Positions 32,748 to 42,735 of a stretch of 47,690 nucleotides of DNA are shown piece after piece. How positions within the stretch are numbered: position 1 is the first letter of the stretch; each line of letters opens with the position of its first letter. The translations under genes were made by a program, and so were the position numbers. The notes beneath the pieces are model-generated. The model saw nothing but the letters and a program-made list of their open reading frames with translations. It did no database searches and was not told where the DNA came from. Origin of the DNA: Bacillota bacterium (GTDB lineage Bacteria > Bacillota > Clostridia > Acetivibrionales > JANLFN01); NCBI GenBank assembly GCA_030705825.1, contig JAUZPR010000009.1:1-47690 (forward strand), in the 5' to 3' direction.

Positions 32748-32900
32748 TCAATTATGCTCAACTGCTTCTTTTATTTCATTTTTTTCTTTAGGTATTTCGC
32801 ACCCTTTCCCATGGGCTTCAGTACATGCATTCAGATTTTTTACAATAACTCCCTTGTCTCTCTCTGTAAGCTTTACTGCAATAATATTTCTTCTACCCAT
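32748..32900 (-). CDS. Unrecognised small protein (50 aa)
   Basis: A frame starting MGRRNIIAVKLTERDKGVIV and ending EIKEAVEHN, preceded by AGGGGGTG. It has two Cys (NACTEAHGKGCEIP), is polar and mixed-charge, and has no membrane segment. It ends next to the shared terminator. The good ribosome binding site and isolated position suggest a real gene. No family was recognised. Confidence 0.6.
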   Translation of the reverse strand: MGRRNIIAVKLTERDKGVIVKNLNACTEAHGKGCEIPKEKNEIKEAVEHN

Positions 32901-32956
32901 ATTATCACCCCCTATTAAAGATATACCCTTTTTATAGGGACCGGAAACATGGTAAA

Positions 32957-33607
32957 TTAAAACAAGCCCGTTAAAACAGGTTTTAAAGCTCCATACAGGA
33001 AGCTTAATCCGAAAAAAACCATAAAACCGCCAAGCAGGATTATCACAACCCGGTATATTCTGATATTGATTAATTTCCTGGTTTTAGCCACTATATATGA
33101 GATAAAAGTATACCATGAAATATCGGTAAAAATATGTCCGATGTAAAAAACCAGCACTCCCAGAATCCCGAAGGATTTGTAGGAATTTAAAATCAAGCCC
33201 AACCCGACAACTGCCCACCAGAATATAAAATATGGGTTTGATGCACTGATCAAAGCCCCTCCAAGCAAAAGGCTTTTATTTCCTGACGTATCATGACTTT
33301 CTTCGATATTTAATTCCAACCGGTTTAAAATAGCATCTCTGACCATTCTTATCCCAAGGTAGCTTAGAAACCCTCCGCCCACAATACCAATTGCAGTCTT
33401 GGCTGCGGATGTTCCCAGGTATTTTCCTATTCCAAAAAGCAATAGGATTACAAGGAAAAACTCCAGGACAGAATGTCCCAAAGATATGAGAAGCCCGGAT
33501 TTAACCCCGGACTTTATACTTTTATCTATGGTATATGTTAACAGGGAACCGGGCATAAGTGCTCCCGAATAACCAATGACCACCGAAGTAAAAAACAGCT
33601 GTATCAA
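32957..33607 (-). CDS. LysE/RhtB-family exporter (216 aa)
   Basis: Amino-acid exporter-type membrane protein with six hydrophobic segments. It has the family start VVIGYSGALMPGSLLTYTI (the conserved GxxPGP-like site), SGLLISLGHSVLEFFLVI, GFLSYLGIRMVRDAI and SASNPYFIFWWAVVG. The start is TTG after AGGTGGGTGGG. Substrate is unknown; the family exports amino acids or related small molecules. Confidence 0.88.
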   Translation of the reverse strand: MIQLFFTSVVIGYSGALMPGSLLTYTIDKSIKSGVKSGLLISLGHSVLEFFLVILLLFGIGKYLGTSAAKTAIGIVGGGFLSYLGIRMVRDAILNRLELNIEESHDTSGNKSLLLGGALISASNPYFIFWWAVVGLGLILNSYKSFGILGVLVFYIGHIFTDISWYTFISYIVAKTRKLINIRIYRVVIILLGGFMVFFGLSFLYGALKPVLTGLF

Positions 33608-33657
33608 TTAATCCCACCCACCTATATGTGTAACTCTGTTGCTTGCCTGTTTTATTT

Positions 33658-33948
33658 TCATCTTGTGTTCAAAAATATCATACCATCTTTTTTACGGATT
33701 ATGAATGAGTCAGTTTCCGATTTTAGTATTTTTGAATCCTCCGGTAAAATAATTTTCTCTCCGGCGCCCGTCAAAAAAGCCGTTCCTCCTTCAAAAATTA
33801 CACTGAATTTAAATTTTTCTTTTGTGTGCCCTATAATATCTTTCTTTTGACCGCTGCTTAACCGTATTCTCTTAATTTCTTTAAGGTAGTATTCCTGTTG
33901 GCATTTCTCCAGATTATTCTTAAACTGTTCAATGCTCATTTCAGTCAT
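33658..33948 (-). CDS. Hypothetical protein (96 aa), coupled to the gene upstream
   Basis: A soluble protein beginning MTEMSIEQFKNNLEKCQQEYYLKEI, with predicted beta strands later (FKFSVIFEGGTAFLTG and SFIIRKKDGMIFLN). The start ATG overlaps the last eight bases of the preceding gene, so translation is probably coupled. The longer in-frame extension to 33999 lies inside that gene and is rejected. Not recognised. Confidence 0.65.
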   Translation of the reverse strand: MTEMSIEQFKNNLEKCQQEYYLKEIKRIRLSSGQKKDIIGHTKEKFKFSVIFEGGTAFLTGAGEKIILPEDSKILKSETDSFIIRKKDGMIFLNTR

Positions 33949-34141
33949 GATTATAATATTCCTTTCTAACAGTCTCAAGCTCATACCCATAGCCTGCATT
34001 ATTAAGAATATCGTATGTTGTCTTGATTACCAGTTCAGGTTTTATTTTGTCTTCTTCAAGTAAAAAGGTCAAATAGTCAAAAGTCATATCAAACAGCTCC
34101 TGCCAGGAGTATATATCTTTGAAATTCAGGATTTTTCCCAT
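33941..34141 (-). CDS. Hypothetical protein (66 aa)
   Basis: Short acidic helical protein, MGKILNFKDIYSWQELFDMT... LETVRKEYYNHD. The start is the ATG five bases after ATGGAGG; an earlier ATG overlaps this site. It is the first gene of a two-gene unit with the 96-residue protein. Not recognised. Confidence 0.65.
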   Translation of the reverse strand: MGKILNFKDIYSWQELFDMTFDYLTFLLEEDKIKPELVIKTTYDILNNAGYGYELETVRKEYYNHD

Positions 34142-34319
34142 TGCTTCCTCCATTAAATAAGCTATCTATTATTTTATACCATATAAAATTAAAAATCATA
34201 TTTTCAATCCAGATTACGGGTAGAAATGGCGATTTCGTGGTATACTATCGATAGAATCCTTGTGTGGTTGGTTTTAATACAATCATGCAAAGCTTCTACA
34301 TATAAAAGGAGTGATATAT

Positions 34320-34544
34320 TTGCCAGAGTTCTGTACATGCGGTTCTTTAGTAATTAATGGACAATGCACCAACAAAAGATGCTCTATGAGTTCGGCAACA
34401 AAACCGGCGAAATCCAGATCTGCAAAAACCGGATCAGCAAAAACAGCAAGTAAGGAAGCAAAGCCGCTTAGAACCAGAAAAGCTTCAAAATGTATAACCT
34501 ATAATCTATATGACCTGGAAAATAAAGAGGATAATGTTCAATAG
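34320..34544 (+). CDS. Small Cys-motif protein with a basic repetitive tail (74 aa)
   Basis: It starts at TTG with GGAG eight bases upstream. A GTG three codons earlier is less well placed. The N-terminus, EFCTCGSLVINGQCTNKRC, has CxC and CxxxxC spacing, like half a zinc ribbon. A Lys/Ser/Ala/Arg-rich tail follows (KSRSAKTGSAKTASKEAKPL), similar in composition to histone H1 tails, then TYNLYDLENKEDN. It may bind nucleic acid. The stop codon lies inside the terminator hairpin. Confidence 0.6.
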   Translation: MPEFCTCGSLVINGQCTNKRCSMSSATKPAKSRSAKTGSAKTASKEAKPLRTRKASKCITYNLYDLENKEDNVQ

Positions 34545-34558
34545 AACATTATCCTCTT
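34529..34558 (+). terminator. Terminator overlapping the stop of the basic-tail gene
   Basis: AGGATAATGTTC pairs perfectly with GAACATTATCCT around an AATA loop, followed by CTTTAATAT. Confidence 0.75.
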
Positions 34559-34602
34559 TAATATATCAAAAACCTAAATACCCTGACAACAAAGCGAGCC
34601 TG

Positions 34603-34767
34603 CTAATCGGGTATGTTATCATAGAAAAAGCCGAATAAAGCTACCAAAAAGCCTGCCAAAACTATAAAGAGTTCATAACCATTGAAAATTTTCAGAAATG
34701 CGATATAAATTCCTACTAGCATAATGGCTATCCCAAGCCCAAGTATCTTAACAGATTTATATAGCAA
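34603..34767 (-). CDS. Small two-span membrane protein (54 aa)
   Basis: A TTG-started frame with AAGGTGA upstream encodes two hydrophobic segments (about residues 7-25 and 32-48) and a short acidic end, FYDNIPD. It is the same size and topology as the product at 20678-20842, but no clear sequence similarity is visible. Not recognised. Confidence 0.6.
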   Translation of the reverse strand: MLYKSVKILGLGIAIMLVGIYIAFLKIFNGYELFIVLAGFLVALFGFFYDNIPD

Positions 34768-34908
34768 AAGCTGTCACCTTCTCTCATATAACTACAATTT
34801 TGTATTAATATTATACATTCTACATATTATTACCAAATCCTCTAAATTTTTTAAATTTTGTTATATATTTTTTTCGAGCAGCTATCAGTAATGGATAAAA
34901 TTCTCCAT

Positions 34909-34940
34909 AAAAAAGGGAGCAGTTCAACGAACCACTCCCT
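34909..34940 (-). terminator. Terminator of the cellulase gene
   Basis: AGGGAGTGGTTC pairs with GAACTGCTCCCT, with one mismatch, followed by TTTTTTATGG on the minus strand. Confidence 0.8.
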
Positions 34941-34953
34941 CAATTAATTATAC

Positions 34954-37900
34954 TTATTTGGTAAATTCCGCCATTATGGTTATATCGGCTGCTGGCATGA
35001 TAAAATTCGTACCCCTTATAGCCACATCCTTAGTTCCGTCATTATATTTAAGTGATCCTGGTTTGAGCCTGTATCCCCTGTTGGGAATTACCGTAATGCC
35101 GACTATTGAGCCGGGAACGGCAGAATTAACACATACCTTTATGCTTCCGCCTTTTACATTTTCGACATTTATGAAATAGCAGGTTCTTTCAAATATAGCG
35201 GTAATGGTTACTTCGGACGCAGGCATTCTAAATGTTGATCCGTTAATTTTAACATCTGAAGCCCCGTTATTATATTTGAGCGAGCCGGCCTTTAAGCGGT
35301 AGCCCTTATCTGGGTTTATTATCAGGTGCACCGTCTGACCGGGTTCTGCCGAGTCAGGAATTGCTTTAATATAACCGCCTTCAAATTTAGCAATATTTAC
35401 TTTATATATATCCCTTTCGAACTCAGCCGTGATGGTTATATTGGATGCCGGCATAATGAAGCTTGTTCCGTTTATGACTGTATCCTTATTACCGTCGTTG
35501 TATTTCAGCGAGCCGGCTTTTAACCGGTAACCCTTTTTGGGTAATATATTAAGCCTTATGGTTTTCCCTGGCAGTGAACATGCCGGAACTGCCATTATGC
35601 TTCCGTTTTCCGGTTTAACAACTTTTATGGTATAAATATCTCTTTCAAATTCTGCTTTAATTGTTATATTGGCCTCCGGCATAACAAAGCTTGTTCCGTT
35701 TATAACTGTATCTTTTGTGCCGTCATTGTATTTCAGAGATCCGGCTTTGAGCCTGTATCCCTTATCCGGAGTCACTTTCAGATTGATATTGGTTCCGGCT
35801 GCCGCTGCCGTAGGATCAGCTGTAATACTTCCATGCTTAAATGTACCTTTACTTACATTATATATAACCGGTGCCTTCTCAAATCTCACATTATCCATGT
35901 ACATTCTTCCGGCAAAGTCACATCCTACATCGGCCACGACTATTGTTATGTCACGAAGAACGGTATCTGGCCCAATAACCTTATTATCATTTATTTTGTC
36001 AAGATCGAACGAGACTTTAAGATGATATAGGTTATCAGCTGTTTTAGGAAGAGTATTTAATGTTGAAAGCGGTATATTGAAGGTTTCGGTGGCTTGGGCC
36101 CAGTAACCCAGGCTTGGCGGTGCAAATGCCAGATTTATGGATATATTCCCCTGGGTTGCACGTACAGGATCAAGATAAAAATCGAATGAAAGGAATTTAT
36201 TATCTCCGCGTGTCGCATTGATACCGTTCAGCACGATCCTGGGAGCATCTGCCCATCCGTCGGTCGGCTTGACATCCGGGTAAGCGGTTTCCCATGATAT
36301 AGCCTTGGATCCGTTTGCTTGCTTTATGGTCAATGCAGATTTGACTCCTGACCCTGCATCCCAATTCCAACCCTGACGGGTCGAATCTTCAAAATCCGAA
36401 GGCATTGCCGGAGTACCCAGAGGGTCATGTACTACAGGAGGCTCAACAATAACCCTGTTTCCTGTTACTGTGATATTATCCAAATAGATAGTATCGGTAC
36501 CGGTTGAAGCTCCTACAAACAGAATAATATTTGTTAAAGTACTGTCCGCAGAGTCTTTTGATATTGTATCAAGGTTTGGTGAATCAGCTGTAGAAATGGA
36601 TAGTACTGCTTTATACATGCCGTCCGGCTGTAGAACAAAATTATCCGGAGTTACCTGTATGGCCCTTGTCGGATTTGCCCAACCATGGGCTGCACTCTGC
36701 GGTATTGCTGCAATGGACACAGTCGCAGGCTGTGCTGTAATAACATCCATAGTCAGAGCAGATGCTCCGATTATATTCGGGCGGGCAGCCGAACCATCTG
36801 CCGAAATTCGGACATTAGCCCAGTAATTGCCTGCAGAAAGGTCACTGCTTGCACTTAAGCCGGAAATTTTCAATCTATTGTTTTCATTTGCCAATACTAC
36901 TGTTTTAATCGGACTGTCCCCGTTTAATCCAAAGCCTTGCGTTGTTCCATCGTTAAAATCCCATATGACGGTTGTATAATCTTCTCTTGGTGTACGGTCT
37001 ATTGGTTTGTATTCAATTCCTTTGATACGGTCGCGTACGTATTCACCAGAAACGCTGAGCTCTTTATCAGACCATACCTGGTCAGCGCCCGGATCGAGAT
37101 TTGTAGCATCGGACTTGCCCAGTTCAAAGGCTGTAAATGCTGCCGAGGTTTCATTTTTATTGGTCAGTGACCAGTTGCACCAGCTTACGTTATTTGCATT
37201 AAGATATTCGATCCATTGATCCGCCTTGTCCAGGAAGGGACCATTGTTACCATCAGCCTGGCTTGTTCCCCATTCTGTGGCAAATACTGCCGCTCCATGT
37301 TCAAGTGCATATCTGGTGTTGCTCATAACATTTGATCTGTCGGTATCATCTGATGACGCCATGTGTGTACCGGTATAAAAATGTACGCTGTACATTGTAT
37401 TGGCATCGTTTATAGGATTATCAGCCGCCAGATCAGGCCTCTGGCTCCAATTGGGACTTCCGACTATAACTATATTGTCATTTCCGTTGTCCCTCAGCAT
37501 TTTTATTATTGGCTCTGCATAAGCTTTTACCTTTGCCCAGCCGGCCGCATCATTTGTAACTCCGGGATCACTTCCTCCATTTGGTTCATTGGCCAGTTCA
37601 TATATGACATGCGGGTCATTCCTGAATTGATTGGATATCTCAGTGAAGAAATTCACAGCACCTGAGTATATCGACGCATTGGGATCACCAGGTGTCAGTA
37701 CATGCCAGTCTACAATAGCATACATGTCATTTGCTATTGCATAATTAATTCCGTCAATTACCTTGTCCTTAAGGGTCGGGTCTGTGGCGTACCCGTTTTC
37801 CCCCACATACATTGCAAGACGAATAACATTGCTGTTCCAATCATTCGAAAGAGCAGCAAAGGCATTATTGTTTATTATCTGCGGGAACCACTGCAGCCCG

Positions 37901-38871
37901 TGTGTGCTCATTCCGCGAAGCTGTATGGGTTCTCCGTTTCTATCGCACAAAGTCTTCTGACCGTTTTCTTCAATTAACTGCAGGGCTCCGGCTGCCGATG
38001 GTTTTTTAACTGCTGCATTGCCCAGCAGGTGGGTATACGGTGCCTGTTCGAATTGGGCAGTAACAGTTACGTTGGAGGCAGGCATTGTAAAGCTTGTGCC
38101 GGTTATCGCAGTATCTGCAGTACCGTCGTTATACTTTAGTGAACCCGGTTTTAAAACCATTCCGGTATCTGGCGATACAGTAAGGTTGATTGGAGTTCCA
38201 GCCACCGCGGAAGTCGGATTGGCTGTAATTTTTCCTCCAGTCAGTGTCCCGATGTCAACCGTATATTTATCCTCGAATTTTGCGCTTATGTTATCGATAG
38301 AAATGGTATCAGTCGAGGCTCCGACAAATAGAATAATATTTGTCATTGTGCTGTCGGCCGCATCTTCCGAAATAGCCTTCAAATTGGGTGAATCATTAGC
38401 TGTTATTGTAAGAACGGCTTTATAAGTACCATCTCCCTGATCGGTTGTATTCACCTGAGTGGCACGTGTTGGATTGGCCCATCCATTTGATATACTTTGT
38501 GGTATGGCGGCAATTGATACTGTTGCAGGTGCCTCGGAGATGACATCCATTGTGAGAGCCGTTGCACCATACAAATCCGGGCGGGCGCTTGTTCCGTCTG
38601 CCGACAGGCGTACATTTGCCCAGTAATTTCCCTCCGAAAGATCCCCGCTGGCACTCAAACCGGTAATTTTCAGAGCATTGTCTTCATTTGCTAACGATAC
38701 TGTCTTTACAGGACTGTCCCCATTTACACCAAATCCCTGTGTTGTCCCGTCATTGAAGTCCCAAATAGCTGTCGAGTGTTCTGCCGCATTGACGGTGGCG
38801 GGAATAAACATCCCCATCATCGCCAGTACCAGCAGAATAGCAAGCATACGTTTTTTCAAATTACTTCTCAC
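34954..38871 (-). CDS. Secreted multidomain GH5 endoglucanase (1305 aa)
   Basis: Extracellular cellulase. The signal peptide covers residues 1-29. Residues about 33-198 are a CBM17/28-type module ([18 protein letters not shown]). Residues 203-276 are an InlB-type B-repeat. The GH5 catalytic domain (about 285-620) has acid/base Glu429 in ELANEP and nucleophile Glu533 in ATEWG. Residues 634-805 are a second CBM17/28 copy, nearly identical to the first. Residues 818-1000 are a third beta-sandwich module ([13 protein letters not shown]), related to CBM28/27 types. Four more B-repeats fill 1003-1304, each with [14 protein letters not shown] and FxMPxxxITI. There is no dockerin or S-layer domain, so it is probably a free enzyme, with the B-repeats as spacer or wall-contact modules. 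The start is GTG with GGGGG seven bases upstream. Confidence 0.92.
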   Translation of the reverse strand: MRSNLKKRMLAILLVLAMMGMFIPATVNAAEHSTAIWDFNDGTTQGFGVNGDSPVKTVSLANEDNALKITGLSASGDLSEGNYWANVRLSADGTSARPDLYGATALTMDVISEAPATVSIAAIPQSISNGWANPTRATQVNTTDQGDGTYKAVLTITANDSPNLKAISEDAADSTMTNIILFVGASTDTISIDNISAKFEDKYTVDIGTLTGGKITANPTSAVAGTPINLTVSPDTGMVLKPGSLKYNDGTADTAITGTSFTMPASNVTVTAQFEQAPYTHLLGNAAVKKPSAAGALQLIEENGQKTLCDRNGEPIQLRGMSTHGLQWFPQIINNNAFAALSNDWNSNVIRLAMYVGENGYATDPTLKDKVIDGINYAIANDMYAIVDWHVLTPGDPNASIYSGAVNFFTEISNQFRNDPHVIYELANEPNGGSDPGVTNDAAGWAKVKAYAEPIIKMLRDNGNDNIVIVGSPNWSQRPDLAADNPINDANTMYSVHFYTGTHMASSDDTDRSNVMSNTRYALEHGAAVFATEWGTSQADGNNGPFLDKADQWIEYLNANNVSWCNWSLTNKNETSAAFTAFELGKSDATNLDPGADQVWSDKELSVSGEYVRDRIKGIEYKPIDRTPREDYTTVIWDFNDGTTQGFGLNGDSPIKTVVLANENNRLKISGLSASSDLSAGNYWANVRISADGSAARPNIIGASALTMDVITAQPATVSIAAIPQSAAHGWANPTRAIQVTPDNFVLQPDGMYKAVLSISTADSPNLDTISKDSADSTLTNIILFVGASTGTDTIYLDNITVTGNRVIVEPPVVHDPLGTPAMPSDFEDSTRQGWNWDAGSGVKSALTIKQANGSKAISWETAYPDVKPTDGWADAPRIVLNGINATRGDNKFLSFDFYLDPVRATQGNISINLAFAPPSLGYWAQATETFNIPLSTLNTLPKTADNLYHLKVSFDLDKINDNKVIGPDTVLRDITIVVADVGCDFAGRMYMDNVRFEKAPVIYNVSKGTFKHGSITADPTAAAAGTNINLKVTPDKGYRLKAGSLKYNDGTKDTVINGTSFVMPEANITIKAEFERDIYTIKVVKPENGSIMAVPACSLPGKTIRLNILPKKGYRLKAGSLKYNDGNKDTVINGTSFIMPASNITITAEFERDIYKVNIAKFEGGYIKAIPDSAEPGQTVHLIINPDKGYRLKAGSLKYNNGASDVKINGSTFRMPASEVTITAIFERTCYFINVENVKGGSIKVCVNSAVPGSIVGITVIPNRGYRLKPGSLKYNDGTKDVAIRGTNFIMPAADITIMAEFTK

Positions 38872-39182
38872 AGTAAGTCCCCCTTGCTTTTTTCTGATAA
38901 CAGCAATCCTTTCTGCAGAAACAATGCTGTTAAATGACCATTAACTGGAATTGGTTATATTATATTTCTGTGATTACATATTATGTAATTTCTTACAACA
39001 TCACTTTAAAATAACGTAACTACCATACAAGCTGAGGGTAATACCGGGAAATCTCCAATAAACCTGTCAAAAAATTTATTTTATTTATTTACACGAATTA
39101 TTTCAGATATTGGCTCTTTATGGTAGAATATAGAAAATCACAAATACGTTTGCATAGTGTTCGGCAAATTACCGGAGGTTAT

Positions 39183-40036
39183 ATGGAAAATTACTTGAGC
39201 GAGCTTAAAAGATTAGCAGAGATAATTATAGAATCCGACCTGGATTATGGAAGATTGAAAAATGCCACTGATGATTTATATCGTTTTTTCCTGAACATTT
39301 CAGATTTTGAGGAAAACACCGATGATAATAGATCCGATATCTACCTGCCTTCTGGAAAAGCCATAGGCCCGGTATGGGCGGCCATGTGTATAAAAGAAAT
39401 AATGCGGACCAGGGTGTTCCTGAAAGGAATTCTCAAAGGTATAAAAACAGCTCTTGATGAATTCAGCGAAAGACCCATACATATACTCTATGCAATGCCT
39501 GTGAATTTAAAATAAGCAAGGATAAACCGGTACATATGCTTATATCCGAGACAATGCTTAATGCATTATACAGAGAACCTCAGGCTGCTATAACACTGAA
39601 CCTCGTGCCTCAGCTGCTCAAGGATGCAATTCTAATACCGCAAAACATAATTATAGAGGCCGGTGCCATGGATCCGGAAAGAAATGTGGAAAGGATTATG
39701 GGGGTTGAGGGTGCCGATAAGGACTACTATATTCCTCTCGGAAGAATTTTTGAGCTGAATAGAGAAACGGCGGTTTCTTATGCGAAGACAAATAATCCAT
39801 ACCAATTTCCAGAAATCGAGATAGAAGTCCCCCCTGATATTGGGCAAAAATATAAGCAGTTGGATTTGTTCACTACAATACAGGTTTTTGAAAACGAAAT
39901 CCTGGAAAACTGGCAATGCTCGTTAACACTGCCTAAATTCATTATGGAGCTGGATAAAAAGAAAGCACCGGTTAAAAGGATAGGGTTCAGATATGCAGCC
40001 GACGGAGATCCGCATTTTGAGTACAGTATTAAATAA
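39183..40036 (+). pseudogene. Remnant of a larger enzyme gene, probable SAM-methyltransferase-like
   Basis: Two consecutive frames look like the two ends of one protein. The first (39183-39515, 110 aa, CGGAGG site) ends ...RPIHILYA, then an unrelated MPVNLK and a stop. In the family I believe this belongs to, HILYA should run on into a glycine-rich Rossmann motif. The second (39536-40036, 166 aa) starts abruptly with LISETMLNALYREPQAAITLNL, has no good ribosome binding site, and ends as a normal C-terminus. The Rossmann core between them is missing, which suggests an internal deletion of a few hundred bases. The family assignment is from memory and uncertain; two small intact genes are the alternative. 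Confidence 0.55.
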
Positions 40037-40049
40037 GGTTTAGGAAGTG

Positions 40050-40085
40050 AAAAACGCTTTCCCGTAAATACGGAAAAGCGTTTAT
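40050..40085. terminator. Hairpin terminator
   Basis: AAACGCTTTCCCGTA pairs with TACGGAAAAGCGTTT (one mismatch). It lies after the remnant gene and may also serve the converging yebC transcript. CAACTG-type repeats follow at 40092-40136. Confidence 0.65.
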
Positions 40086-40135
40086 GAACTTCAATCTTTA
40101 ACTCTCAACTATCATCTGTCAACTGTCAACTAACA

Positions 40136-40864
40136 TTACTCCTGCTCCCAGTTGTGATATACATTCTGCACATCATCAAGATCTTCAATATTTTCTATAA
40201 GCTTGTCCATGAATTCTATCTGCTTGGGATCATCTAATTTTGTGTAGGTTGCCGGTACCATTTCTATTTCTGCTTCCACGAATTCATAGCCCTTTTTCTC
40301 CAGCTCTTCCCTTACCTTTGAAAAATCTTCGGGGGCTGTTGTAACTGCAAAATATTCTTCATCTGCAGTAAAGTCTTCTGCTCCTGCATCAAGGGCTTCC
40401 ATCATCAGAGTGTCCTCATCGGTCTTGTCAGTCTCCTCTATAAGTATTACACCCTTCTTGTTGAAAAGAAATGAAACGCTTCCCGACTGTCCGAGGTTTC
40501 CGCCGAATTTGTCAAAAAAGTGCCTTAAATCTCCTGCAGTCCTGTTCCTGTTGTCGGTCATAGTTTCAACAATTACTGCAACTCCACCCGGGCCGTAGCC
40601 TTCGTACTGGATTTCCTCGTAGTTCGCCGAATCGGCTGAACCCGCAGCCTTTTTTATACTACGATCAATATTTTCATTAGGCATGTTAGCTGCCTTAGCT
40701 TTTGCAATAACATCCTTGAGCTTGGAATTGGCCTCAGGATCAGGACCTCCCTGTCTTACAATTACTGCTATTTCCCTTCCCAGCTTTGTAAAAACCTTGC
40801 CCTTCTGGGAATCGGATTTTTCCTTTTTATGTTTAATGTTTGCCCATTTGGAATGGCCTGACAT
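40136..40864 (-). CDS. yebC: YebC/PmpR-family protein (242 aa)
   Basis: Conserved cytoplasmic protein of the YebC/TACO1 family, described as a DNA-binding regulator and more recently as a translation factor that relieves ribosome stalling. The full-length family pattern is present: [18 protein letters not shown] at the start, [65 protein letters not shown] and SVSFLF. A GGAGG site precedes the ATG. It is monocistronic here. Confidence 0.95.
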   Translation of the reverse strand: MSGHSKWANIKHKKEKSDSQKGKVFTKLGREIAVIVRQGGPDPEANSKLKDVIAKAKAANMPNENIDRSIKKAAGSADSANYEEIQYEGYGPGGVAVIVETMTDNRNRTAGDLRHFFDKFGGNLGQSGSVSFLFNKKGVILIEETDKTDEDTLMMEALDAGAEDFTADEEYFAVTTAPEDFSKVREELEKKGYEFVEAEIEMVPATYTKLDDPKQIEFMDKLIENIEDLDDVQNVYHNWEQE

Positions 40865-40961
40865 AATTTACCTCCTTAAATCAATAAGTATTTGCAATAA
40901 AGATTATAATATTAAAATACAAATAAATAAAGAGCGTTTGTATTTTCTTTTACATAAATTA

Positions 40962-40989
40962 TTGAGAATACCTGTGTCCTAGCTATAAT
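40962..40989 (+). promoter_or_regulatory. Candidate promoter upstream of the sensor kinase
   Basis: TTGAGA and TATAAT are separated by 16 bp. The leader to the kinase start would be about 210 bases. The rest of 40865-41203 shows no gene. Confidence 0.45.
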
Positions 40990-41203
40990 AATGCATGATG
41001 CTTATTTTTTCTGGGCATATTTCCCTATATAGCGGAATTGATGTTTACTTTTTCGCTTGAAAGGGATAAAATGTAGTAGCAAATATAATATTTCCATTCA
41101 TTACCATTGCATTCAATACTTGGATTCTTTTCAGCAGTTAATATAATTCAGGTGCCAAGTATATGAAAGTTTATTGTGGACTCAGCTTAAAGGGGATGCA
41201 ATT

Positions 41204-42316
41204 ATGTATGGCGGAATCAAAAAACGAAACATCCTGATATATATTTTTTCTTCATCAGCAATAATTATTGCCTTGTTATTTCTGTGTTTTTTATTTTTTT
41301 CAAAAGAAGCCAAACGCATATCTGATTACAAATATCTGATATTATACGGGATAACTACATTAATTCTATTTTCAATAGCTTTAATTCAAATATATAATCT
41401 CCGAGGAAAACTTAAAAGGAAGGAATCTCAGTTTGAAAGCGCCAGAAAGGAAATCGAAAGGCTGAATAAATACATTGATAATCTTACAAGGCTTTATAAC
41501 TCAGCTCTTGAGTATGATGGTCAAAAAACAGAATTCTTCTCAAACATATCTCATGAACTTAAAACGCCTTTAAGCGTTATACTGGGTGCTATACAGCTTT
41601 TGGACCAGTACAAGCCCACATCATTATTGGAAAGAAGAAGGTCGGCAAAGCATATAAGTATTATTAGACAAAACTCTTACCGGCTTTTGAGGCTTATAAA
41701 CAACTTTTTGGATATTACAAGAATCGACTCAGGCTTTGCAAAAGTCAATATGGTTAACTGTAACATAGTTTATCTCACTGAAGAGATAACACAGTCGGTT
41801 GTTCCCTATGCGGTTCAGAAGGAACTTACCCTTGAATTTGATACTGATGTTGAGGAAATCCGAACTGCAGTAGATGTTGATAAAATCGAAAGAATATTGC
41901 TCAATCTCCTTTCGAATGCTATAAAATTTACTCCTCCAAAAGGGAGAATTACCGTAAAAGTCTGGGAAGAAAACAAAGTATCGGCTATATCGGTAAAGGA
42001 TACAGGCTCCGGAATACCAAAAGCCATGCTGGACAAGATATTTGAAAGATTCAGGCAGGTTAACAGCCCATTGACCAGAGAATATGAGGGCAGCGGTATA
42101 GGCCTGTCATTGGTAAAATCCTTTGTGGAGCTTCACAATGGGAATATTGAGGTTATCAGTGAAGAAAACAAGGGCAGTGAGTTTATTATAAGGCTTCCTG
42201 TCAGGTTAATTAATGAAGCGGAAAATCAAATTATCAATACGCCGGCAGCCGATCAGCATAAAATAATTCAATCTGCTAATGTGGAGCTGTCGGATATATA
42301 TTCAAGTGTTGTTTGA
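41204..42316 (+). CDS. Orphan membrane sensor histidine kinase (370 aa)
   Basis: Two membrane spans near residues 9-32 and 44-65 enclose only a dozen extracellular residues, so it probably senses within the membrane or through partners. A short coiled coil (65-105) leads to HisKA with FFSNISHELKTPLS, phospho-acceptor His117. The ATPase domain has the N-box LLSNAIKFTP, G1 DTGSGIPKAM, the F-box FERFRQ and G2 GSGIGLSLVKSF. The start is the ATG with AAGGGG eight bases upstream. No response regulator is adjacent; in clostridia such orphan kinases often act on Spo0A, a possibility here given the sporulation genes nearby. Confidence 0.92.
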   Translation: MYGGIKKRNILIYIFSSSAIIIALLFLCFLFFSKEAKRISDYKYLILYGITTLILFSIALIQIYNLRGKLKRKESQFESARKEIERLNKYIDNLTRLYNSALEYDGQKTEFFSNISHELKTPLSVILGAIQLLDQYKPTSLLERRRSAKHISIIRQNSYRLLRLINNFLDITRIDSGFAKVNMVNCNIVYLTEEITQSVVPYAVQKELTLEFDTDVEEIRTAVDVDKIERILLNLLSNAIKFTPPKGRITVKVWEENKVSAISVKDTGSGIPKAMLDKIFERFRQVNSPLTREYEGSGIGLSLVKSFVELHNGNIEVISEENKGSEFIIRLPVRLINEAENQIINTPAADQHKIIQSANVELSDIYSSVV

Positions 42317-42344
42317 AGCTAATTCCTTAAATTAAACATACCCA

Positions 42345-42375
42345 AATTAAAAACCCTGCAGCAAATGCCACAGGG
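42345..42375 (-). terminator. Terminator of the thiol-redox operon
   Basis: CCCTGTGGCA pairs with TGCTGCAGGG (two wobble pairs), followed by TTTTTAATTT on the minus strand. Confidence 0.75.
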
Positions 42376-42420
42376 ATTACAAATCAGCTATATAAATTGC
42401 ATTTCCTACCTGAATTTAGT

Positions 42421-42645
42421 CTAAATCAGGCTGTCGATCCTGTCCTTGTCAAAGCCTACTATTATGTTGCCATCAATATCTATTACAGGAACTCCTCTTT
42501 GCCCTGACTTGTTCACCATATCAGAGGCTGCATCCTTGTTTCTTGAAACATCCAGATCCTCGTATGTTACGTTTTTTTCCTCCAGATACTTCTTTGCCAT
42601 TGAACACCATGGACATGTAGGTGTCGAATATACCTTAACATTCAT
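42421..42645 (-). CDS. Glutaredoxin-family protein, NrdH-like (74 aa)
   Basis: Small thiol-disulphide carrier. The redox motif CPWC (Cys11, Cys14) follows the first strand, then GVPVIDIDGNIIVGFD supplies the cis-Pro and the GFD end typical of glutaredoxin/NrdH proteins. The start is the ATG with GGAGGA seven bases upstream; an ATG five codons earlier lies within that site. As the last gene of the operon, it is a likely electron acceptor for one of the reductases encoded upstream. Confidence 0.9.
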   Translation of the reverse strand: MNVKVYSTPTCPWCSMAKKYLEEKNVTYEDLDVSRNKDAASDMVNKSGQRGVPVIDIDGNIIVGFDKDRIDSLI

Positions 42646-42735
42646 AATAAATTCCTCCATTCGTATTAAACCCGATATAACTTAATATGAAATAAACAAG
42701 CACATTTAATTCGACATATGTATTTATGGTGAAAA

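Noticed and set aside
20678-34767. Homology between the two 54-residue two-span proteins
   Set aside because: Same length and topology, but residues do not align beyond general hydrophobicity.
39120-39182. Upstream ATG for the first remnant frame
   Set aside because: No ribosome binding site; the next ATG follows CGGAGG directly.
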